57,976 nucleotides of DNA. Source: Planctomycetota bacterium. GTDB lineage: Bacteria; Planctomycetota; Brocadiia; Brocadiales; Bathyanammoxibiaceae. This document shows, piece after piece, positions 24,551 through 30,084 of the stretch (the stretch's first letter is position 1; every line of letters starts with the position of its first letter). The position numbers were made by a program, and so were the translations under genes. The stretch spans positions 1-57,976 of the forward strand of contig JACQVQ010000014.1 of NCBI GenBank assembly GCA_016209685.1, read 5' to 3'. A model generated the notes under the pieces. That model ran no database searches, was not told where the DNA came from, and worked only from the letters and a program-made list of their open reading frames with translations.

Positions 24551-25057
24551 TTATATTACCAGCTTTCTATCCCGTTCTATTACTTGACTCGTGTCTATGA
24601 CCAGTTTCCCATCGTCGGAAAGAGACGTATGGAAGTGATAGAGGGGCCTTGGGGCGGGACCAGCAAAGTTAACGCCGTCCTTATAGTACTTACTCCCATG
24701 ACAGGGACACTCAAAGATACCCTTTTCTTCGGTCCAATGCACGGCGCATCCCAGGTGTTGACAAATCATGGATATGGCCTGAAAGGCATTGCCCTCCCGG
24801 ACGACAAATACCCTCCTGGCCTTTAGGGTAACCACACTGTGGTCTGGAAAATCCTGGGGATAACCTACGGCAAACCGTTTAGAGGGCTCATACAGTACCT
24901 TAGGAAAGAAGAAGCCGGTTGTCCCCAGGAGATTCCACAAGTAGTCCCCTATTGTGACTAAAAATATTCCCCAGGCCGCCAGGGTGAAGAAACTACGCCG
25001 GGACGTCCATATACCACCTTCCTCTCGTTTCTCTGTTTCCATTCTTACCTGTGGCAT
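24551..25057 (-). CDS. Rieske iron-sulfur protein
   Basis: The 168-residue protein is the first gene of the operon. A Tat-like signal-anchor (TSRRSFFTLAAWGIFLV, residues 18-34) is followed by the Rieske fold with both cluster motifs, CQHLGCAVHW and CPCHGSKYYKDG, giving two cysteines and two histidines for the 2Fe-2S centre and the cysteine pair for the disulfide. It takes one electron from quinol in a bc-type complex. A GAGGGA ribosome binding site precedes the ATG. Promoter sequence must lie in 25058-25580. Confidence 0.95.
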   Translation of the reverse strand: MPQVRMETEKREEGGIWTSRRSFFTLAAWGIFLVTIGDYLWNLLGTTGFFFPKVLYEPSKRFAVGYPQDFPDHSVVTLKARRVFVVREGNAFQAISMICQHLGCAVHWTEEKGIFECPCHGSKYYKDGVNFAGPAPRPLYHFHTSLSDDGKLVIDTSQVIERDRKLVI

Positions 25058-25352
25058 AGTTATTGTCCCTCAGATTCCATAGATTCGCTTCGCCCACTGC
25101 AAGTTTTTAAAGACGTACAAGCGCCGTATGGTCAGATACTAGCAATACGCATACCATTTCTTTGCCTCTTGCTGGCTGGCAGGCACATGCAGTCTAGCAC
25201 ACGCATATTCTCTTATATAATAAACACTTACGAAACATTGCTCAAGACCCGACAACCAATGTGGGCCTTTCTATCCTGATTTCTCTTGTTACTAATAATT
25301 CACAAGAGGTCCGTATGTCCGTTCAATAGCTTATAAGATAAATGGTTACAAC

Positions 25353-25391
25353 TGTACACATTAGTATACAATCCAGTGTACCTGAGTGTAC
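25353..25391. promoter_or_regulatory. Four phased GTAC-type boxes, possible operator
   Basis: Within the 600-base gap between the divergent Rieske operon and the small secreted-protein gene, four palindromic cores occur at roughly one-turn spacing: TGTACA (25353), GTATAC (25364), GTGTAC (25376) and GTGTAC (25386). Their phasing suggests a cooperative binding site. No regulator is identified. The rest of the gap holds an AGATTCGCTTCGCCCACTGC repeat unit (about 25082-25101) and an AT-rich tract. Confidence 0.35.
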
Positions 25392-25471
25392 TAGTCTGGG
25401 AGTCAGGAATTAGTGGAATTGCGGACATGGGAGAGATTTTTGATTTTAACTCCGAAGACCCTCAATCCTTT

Positions 25472-25511
25472 GTAGAGGGGCATCCGCCTCAGGCGGACAA
25501 CGTGCCCCTAC
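25472..25511. repeat. REP-A copy with nested CCGCCTCAGGCGG
   Basis: Arms GTAGAGGGGC and GTGCCCCTAC enclose a complete CCGCCTCAGGCGG palindrome, so one repeat family appears to sit inside another. Confidence 0.8.
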
Positions 25512-25659
25512 TCCGTCCCACGCTCCACAAGGGCTTAGGGAAAGTTATTGACTATACGAATACAAATAGGGTAACTTAAACGTGGCACAGGTTCAGGGGG
25601 CATTTCTAACAAAGGGCAGTAGCTATTTGAATAAAGGTCTGAAGGTGGTAAAATTGTAT

Positions 25660-26010
25660 ATGAAAAGGTATGCAGTCCTATTACTCTTCCTGGCATGGCC
25701 TCTTCTTATCCTGGAGCCTCACGAATGCGGCGGTGCCACTCCTGACGGGGCGGTGTCAGTCCAGGGGGAACCTGCTCCAGCCCTGAACCAGAGCGGTGCA
25801 GGGCAGGCTCAGGCGGATGGGCGTCCGGGCGGGGGGGACTATGAGGAGGCTGACATACTGGAAGAGGGGTTGCCGATAGTAATAGAAGGCGGCAAGGCTT
25901 CGGCCGTGGGTTCAGCCGAATCGTCCACTCCCGATAAAAGGGGAGGCGGTAATCCACCACAGGCGGAAGGGCACACAGGAGGAAAGGTCTCAGAAAGGAA
26001 AGGGGAGTAA
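25660..26010 (+). CDS. Small secreted low-complexity protein
   Basis: From the ATG at 25660 the protein has 116 residues: a signal peptide (MKRYAVLLLFLAWPLLILEP) and a mature part rich in Gly, Ala and Glu. Two stretches (QAQADGRPGGGD and NPPQAEGHTGG) come from CAGGCGGA-type repeats. An upstream GTG at 25582 would bury the signal and is less likely. No domain is recognisable; it may be a marginal gene. It precedes a receiver-domain gene by 64 bases. Confidence 0.45.
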   Translation: MKRYAVLLLFLAWPLLILEPHECGGATPDGAVSVQGEPAPALNQSGAGQAQADGRPGGGDYEEADILEEGLPIVIEGGKASAVGSAESSTPDKRGGGNPPQAEGHTGGKVSERKGE

Positions 26011-26074
26011 GGCGGTAATCCGCCTCAAGCAAACGGACGCCAAAAGAGATAGTCCGAACTGGAGGGACCGTGCT

Positions 26075-26473
26075 ATGGGGGAGTCAGGAAAGGCTATTAA
26101 GGCAAATATCCTCTTAATAGACTATGAGGAGACCCACCGCAGTATCTACACCAGTTTCCTGCGATACGCTGGCTACGCCGTTACGGCTGCACCAGATGGG
26201 ATAGAAGGGTTGAGCCTCTTCAAGAAGGGTTCTTATGACCTGGTTCTCTGTGCCCTGGAGATGCCCTATCTATCGGGTGTGGAGGTGGCCAGGGCGATAA
26301 AGACCTTCTGCATGGGAAAGGGGCGAAAAATCCCCTTCATTATGGTAGCCAGCAGGACACACGAAGTCACTCAGGAGGAGATGAGAAAGACAGGGATAGA
26401 TACCGTGTTCTTTAAGCCCCTAAGGTTAGACCACCTCTCAGAGTCTATCAAGGGTCTCGTCCACCCCAGATAG
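26075..26473 (+). CDS. Stand-alone receiver-like protein lacking the phospho-aspartate
   Basis: The 132-residue protein has a full CheY-type receiver fold: ILLIDYEETHRSIYTSFLRY, AGYAVTAAPDG, SYDLVLCALEMPYLSGVEVA, FIMVAS and FFKPL. At the position of the phosphorylated aspartate (DLVLLD in active members) it has alanine (DLVLCA), and the acidic pair at the start is D-Y. The conserved Ser and Lys remain. It therefore cannot be phosphorylated in the usual way and is probably a pseudo-receiver that acts by protein contact. Its stop directly abuts the next gene (TAG-ATG), so the two are coupled. Confidence 0.88.
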   Translation: MGESGKAIKANILLIDYEETHRSIYTSFLRYAGYAVTAAPDGIEGLSLFKKGSYDLVLCALEMPYLSGVEVARAIKTFCMGKGRKIPFIMVASRTHEVTQEEMRKTGIDTVFFKPLRLDHLSESIKGLVHPR

Positions 26474-26995
26474 ATGAGGGGACCAGTAAGATACCGGAGG
26501 ACCTCCCTTGAGGACGTCTCCCAGATAGAGGAGATGGAAGGGACCTATTTTTTAGAGGAGGCCTTCGGCAGGAGGCAAATAAGATACCTCCTCCAGTCCC
26601 CCAATGCCATAGCCCTGACGGCTGAAGAGTGCGGCCGATTCGGCCGGGCTCACCCGCCTCAGGCGGGAAGCCCTGCCACCTCCAATGGTAAGGTACTGGG
26701 TTACATTATTGGCCTGGGTCGCAGGGGGTCTTCGGCAGTAAGGATATATACCTTTTGCGTAAGAAAGGATTACAGACTCAAGGGTATCGGTACCTCTTTA
26801 CTCCAGAGGCTTGAAAGGGAGTGCCAGAGGAGAGGTGTCTCTAGTCTCATCCTGGAGGTAGGGGAGGGTAACTCCTCGGCCCTAAGGTTCTATAAAAAAA
26901 ATGGGTTCGTGGAGTTTTCCAGAACCCCAGGATACTACACAGACGGCACCACTGCCGTAAGGATGAGGAAGGTAATAGCCAGTAGTCAGTTGTAG
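26474..26995 (+). CDS. GNAT acetyltransferase (RimI-like)
   Basis: This 173-residue protein carries the GNAT core: FCVRKDYRLKGIGTSLLQRL is the acetyl-CoA loop, then ECQRRGVSSLILEVGEGNSS and ALRFYKKNGFVEF, as in RimI-type protein or small-molecule acetyltransferases. Residues about 54-72 (ECGRFGRAHPPQAGSP) are encoded by palindromic repeat DNA (CGGCCGATTCGGCCG and CCCGCCTCAGGCGGG) inserted between beta strands. The stop TAG (26993-26995) belongs to a REP-A palindrome, and the last residues (VIASSQL) are encoded by a family E repeat. Substrate unknown. Confidence 0.85.
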   Translation: MRGPVRYRRTSLEDVSQIEEMEGTYFLEEAFGRRQIRYLLQSPNAIALTAEECGRFGRAHPPQAGSPATSNGKVLGYIIGLGRRGSSAVRIYTFCVRKDYRLKGIGTSLLQRLERECQRRGVSSLILEVGEGNSSALRFYKKNGFVEFSRTPGYYTDGTTAVRMRKVIASSQL

Positions 26996-27019
26996 GGGCG
27001 GTTCGCGAACCGCCCCTAC
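26992..27019. repeat. REP-A copy supplying the stop codon of the GNAT gene
   Basis: A perfect 28-bp palindrome with arms GTAGGGGC/GCCCCTAC and core GGTTCGCGAACC. Its TAG is the gene stop. It is flanked by AGTAGTCAGT on the left and ACTGCTGACTGCTGATTACT on the right, so a family E inverted repeat encloses the REP. Confidence 0.93.
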
Positions 27020-27050
27020 TGCTGACTGCTGATTACTGACAAAGGCAGAC

Positions 27051-28421
27051 ATGAACCCCACCAGGTTTGACTGGAAGAGGTACCCGGAGGCAGAGGCCTT
27101 TTTCCTGGGAGGTCTTGACATCTTCCTCAAGGCCCACCAGGTGGCGGCAAGACTTGAACAAAAGATAAGAGAACACACCAGTACAAGGCTTATTGACTGG
27201 GTTGACCATGTAGTCCTCCCTGATTCTGGCCCTACCAGGACAAGACTCGCCCGGATGGGTTTCATCCCAGACCCTCTGGGGGAGGCCCCTCCAGGCAGGA
27301 TAGCCTTCTTGCATGCGGGGGCCATATTCCCCAATGTAGTACTGCAATGGGGCATGTCCGGATTATCCATCTTTGAACTGGCCCTGAAGGTGGAATCCGT
27401 GGCAGATTTTGTAGCAAGGCAGGGGATAGACCACCCGTTGGAGGGTCCACCTAAGAGCCGTTACAGGAGGGCATTGGTGGCCAGGGAAGGGGGATTAGGC
27501 CTCCTGGCCGTGGAGCGTAGGGCCTACAGGGGTTATCTCTGTGAGACCCCTCCACCCGCATACTACCAGGAGTATCTAAGGGCGGAAGAACTCTGGCGTA
27601 CAAGGCCGCGCCGCTTTGATGATGCCGTTGAGGGGTTCAGGAAGACAGAGGAGATACTGGAAGACATATCTACCAGGCTTGGTAAAGGACTATCTGCCCA
27701 TGTCCTCTTTGAGGGAGAGCGGAGATACTGGCAGGAGAGAAACAGGGCGGCCCGTCTCCAGAAGGAACGACAGGATTCTTTGGGGCTAGGTTGGGCCAAC
27801 CACGACCACCACACCTTCCGCTGTTCCAGAAGCCACCTCCATGACCTCGTACGGCTGCTGGAGGGTCTGGGCTTTCAGTGTAGAGAGAGGTTTTATGCGG
27901 GGGAGGAGGCTGGATGGGGTGCCCAGGTGATGGAAAACCACCTCCTGGGGATAACCGTCTTTGCCGATTTGGACCTCAGCCCCGATGAGACCGAAGAAGA
28001 TTTTGCCCACCGCCCCCTCTACCCAAGAAAGGAGCTGGGTACGGTAGGACTCTGGGTAGCCCTTCACGGAGAGAGCTTCTTTGAGGCTGGGATGCATCAC
28101 CTGGCCATCAGGGCCGATTTTGATGCCCTCCGCAGGGGCATGGCACAGGAAGGGGTACAGACCATGAAGCCTTTCTCCGATTTCCCCTTCCTCCGACAGG
28201 CCTTCACCCAAGGGGAGCAATGGAAGGTAAGGCCAGACCGGATTGACCAACTCCTTAGTCTGGGCAGTATAAATCAGGAGCAGTATCAAAAATTTTCTAG
28301 TCAAGGTGCCATCGGTAGCCACCTGGAGGACATAGAACGGCGGGAGGGCTTTAAGGGTTTCAATCAGCGTTCCGTCAGCGCCATAATCCAGGCCACCGAC
28401 CCAAGGGCTTACCACCGTTAG
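27051..28421 (+). CDS. Unrecognised 456-residue protein, possibly VOC/DUF1338-like in its second half
   Basis: I cannot assign this protein. It is soluble, without signal peptide or membrane helices. The second half starts with GWANHDHHTFRCSRSHLHDL and continues RLLEGLGFQCRERFYAGEEA, GWGAQVMENHLLGITVFADL and GMHHLAIRADF. The His/Glu pattern after an HHTFR-like start and the repeated LLEGLGF element recall metal-binding VOC-fold proteins such as DUF1338 (2-oxoadipate dioxygenase-type), but this is a guess. The ending GAIGSHLEDIERREGFKGFN is polar. The gene follows the pseudo-receiver and GNAT genes on the same strand after a repeat, so it may share their transcript. Codon use looks like that of its neighbours. 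Confidence 0.7.
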   Translation: MNPTRFDWKRYPEAEAFFLGGLDIFLKAHQVAARLEQKIREHTSTRLIDWVDHVVLPDSGPTRTRLARMGFIPDPLGEAPPGRIAFLHAGAIFPNVVLQWGMSGLSIFELALKVESVADFVARQGIDHPLEGPPKSRYRRALVAREGGLGLLAVERRAYRGYLCETPPPAYYQEYLRAEELWRTRPRRFDDAVEGFRKTEEILEDISTRLGKGLSAHVLFEGERRYWQERNRAARLQKERQDSLGLGWANHDHHTFRCSRSHLHDLVRLLEGLGFQCRERFYAGEEAGWGAQVMENHLLGITVFADLDLSPDETEEDFAHRPLYPRKELGTVGLWVALHGESFFEAGMHHLAIRADFDALRRGMAQEGVQTMKPFSDFPFLRQAFTQGEQWKVRPDRIDQLLSLGSINQEQYQKFSSQGAIGSHLEDIERREGFKGFNQRSVSAIIQATDPRAYHR

Positions 28422-28810
28422 TAAACGGTAGATAGCACAGCGCCCAGAGGGGTCAGGGGCCAGGGACTAGGGGGTAGCCGCAGGTCATGCCCGAGGCAGA
28501 TCCGCCTCAGGCGAACTTTAGCCTGCGTTATACTTTTTTCCTAATCCTTGATCCCTGGCTCTGGGAGTGATAAGGGGGTAGAGCCTCCTTACCTCTTTGG
28601 GGTCCTTCCCCCTTGAAATATGGATTTTTACCTTTATAATCTGAAGCTCTAAATTTCTGTTACTTTCCGAGACCTCTGAAAAACCCTACGAGATGTCATT
28701 CTGAGGGAGTGAAACGACCGAAGAACCTCAGATTCTTCGCTCCGCTCAGAATGACACGAAGTAGTGCGGTGACTTTTGCAGAGGCCTCTTTCTATCTTTA
28801 AGGGAGTAGA
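28422..28810. other. Gene-free gap holding two repeats
   Basis: About 390 bases with no gene. It contains a family D repeat (28474-28528: GTAGCCGCAGGTCATGCC ... CTTTAGCCTGC) and a MITE-like element (28669-28788). No promoter stands out before folD. Confidence 0.7.
28669..28788. mobile_element. MITE-like element (family C), 120 bp
   Basis: Ends GAGACCTCTGAAAAA and TTTTGCAGAGGCCTC are inverted repeats. The internal arms GTCATTCTGAGGGAGTGAAA and TTCGCTCCGCTCAGAATGAC match the copy at 2562. A clear target duplication is not visible. It lies 22 bases upstream of folD and could influence its transcription. Confidence 0.8.
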
Positions 28811-29701
28811 ATGACCGCACGGCTTATCAGTGGAGAGGTTGTCGCCAGCAGGATTAAAGAGGAAGTGAAGGGGGAGGTAGAGTCCCTCAGGCAAAGGGGT
28901 AAGGAGGTGCATCTGGCGGCGGTCCAGGTAGGAGAGAACCCGTCCTCCGAGGTCTATCTCCGCAGTCAGAGCCGTCTCTGCGAGGAGGTGGGCATAAAGT
29001 ACACCCTGCATACCCTTCCCGGTGATACCGGAGAGGAGGCCCTTGTGGCCTACGTAGAGGGGTTAAACAAAGACCCCAGGGTCAGCGGTATAATCCTCCA
29101 GATGCCACTGCCCAAGGGGATAGATGCACATGAGGTGCAGTCCTCCATCACCCCTCAGAAGGACGTGGAGGGGATGAACCTTGCCAGTATGGGGCAACTG
29201 GTGTACGGGAAGGCCAGGCTCGCCCCTTGTACGGCTACGGCCTCGGTGGAATTGATAAAGAGCACCGGTATAGAGGTCAGGGGCAAGGAGCTGGTCATAG
29301 TGGGCAGGAGCGCCATAGTGGGGAAGCCGGTGGCCCTCCTCATGCTAGACCTCTCGGCCACGCCTACGGTATGCCACACCCAGACTAGAGACCTTGCCTT
29401 CCATACCAGGAGGGCGGACATCCTAGTGGTGGCGGTTGGCAAGCCAGGCATTATAAAGGCCGACATGATTAAGCCGGGGGCCGTAGTAATAGACGTGGGC
29501 ATAAACCGCGTGCCTGAGTACGATGCCCAGGGAACCCCTGTATTGGATAAAAAGGGTAAGCAAAAGATGAAGACCGTAGGGGACGTGGACTTTGAAGGGG
29601 CAAAGGAGGTGGCCTCATTCATAACGCCTGTACCTGGAGGCGTGGGTCCGGTAACTACAGTAATGCTCCTGAAGAATGCCGTGGAGTCCGCCAAAATGTA
29701 G
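28811..29701 (+). CDS. folD: FolD: methylenetetrahydrofolate dehydrogenase/cyclohydrolase
   Basis: The bifunctional enzyme interconverts 5,10-methylene-, methenyl- and 10-formyl-tetrahydrofolate, feeding purine synthesis and, in acetogenic-type carbon fixation, the methyl branch. Its 296 residues contain the substrate-site lysine segment (SEVYLRSQSRLCEEVGIKY; the catalytic Lys is usually in a YxxxK pattern, and here the K position reads R), the motif IILQMPLPKGIDAHEV, DVEGMN, PCTATASVELI, IVGRSAIVGKPVALLML and PVPGGVGPVTTVMLL. The usual YVxxKxKxC reads YLRSQSRLC, so the catalytic lysine appears replaced. The stop TAG belongs to a REP-A-like arm. Confidence 0.93.
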   Translation: MTARLISGEVVASRIKEEVKGEVESLRQRGKEVHLAAVQVGENPSSEVYLRSQSRLCEEVGIKYTLHTLPGDTGEEALVAYVEGLNKDPRVSGIILQMPLPKGIDAHEVQSSITPQKDVEGMNLASMGQLVYGKARLAPCTATASVELIKSTGIEVRGKELVIVGRSAIVGKPVALLMLDLSATPTVCHTQTRDLAFHTRRADILVVAVGKPGIIKADMIKPGAVVIDVGINRVPEYDAQGTPVLDKKGKQKMKTVGDVDFEGAKEVASFITPVPGGVGPVTTVMLLKNAVESAKM

Positions 29702-29883
29702 GGGCGACCCGCCCTACACCACCATGCACCACGTGGGGTGCATGGCTCACCATGAACCCCTGCGGTGAACCCTACGTGGTTCACCGCAAGGGTACAGGGC
29801 AAAGGTGCAGGATAAAGCCCTGTACCTGCCCTGAACCATGCTAGGTTCAGGGCCTGATTGGTACAGGGGTGGGTCGCCCTTAC
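29698..29883. repeat. Compound nested-palindrome block after folD
   Basis: Outer arms GTAGGGGCGACCC and GGGTCGCCCTTAC, 186 bases apart at their ends, enclose several further hairpins: CCATGCACCACGTGGGGTGC with ATGG, GGTGAACCCTACGTGGTTCA with CC, a GTACAGGGC/GCCCTGTAC pair, and CCTGAACCATGCTAGGTTCA with GG. It looks like REPs inserted into REPs. No gene lies within. Confidence 0.85.
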
Positions 29884-29911
29884 AATTGGACGACCGGGCA
29901 ACATACAATTT

Positions 29912-30038
29912 GAGACCTCTGAAAAAGTCACGGCACCGCAACATGTCATTCTGAGCGGAGTAGGGGCGAACGGCCGTTCGCCCCTACAGCAAAGAAACTA
30001 GACCCTTCGCTTTCGCTCAGGGTGACACTTCGTGTCAA
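29912..30038. mobile_element. MITE-like element (family C), one end lost, with a nested REP-A
   Basis: The left end GAGACCTCTGAAAAAGTCAC is intact. A perfect REP-A palindrome (29960-29987, core GAACGGCCGTTC) interrupts the ATTCTGAGCGGAG arm. The right part ends at GACACTTCGTGTCAAATTT without the second terminal repeat. The REP therefore entered, or was copied into, an existing MITE. Confidence 0.75.
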
Positions 30039-30084
30039 ATTTTACCTACACTTTTTCCGCCTTCTCGTTTAAAATCCTTCCTAT

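Noticed and set aside
29155-29949. 264-codon minus-strand frame opposite folD.
   Set aside because: folD is certain on the plus strand and the minus frame runs through repeat DNA with no domain.
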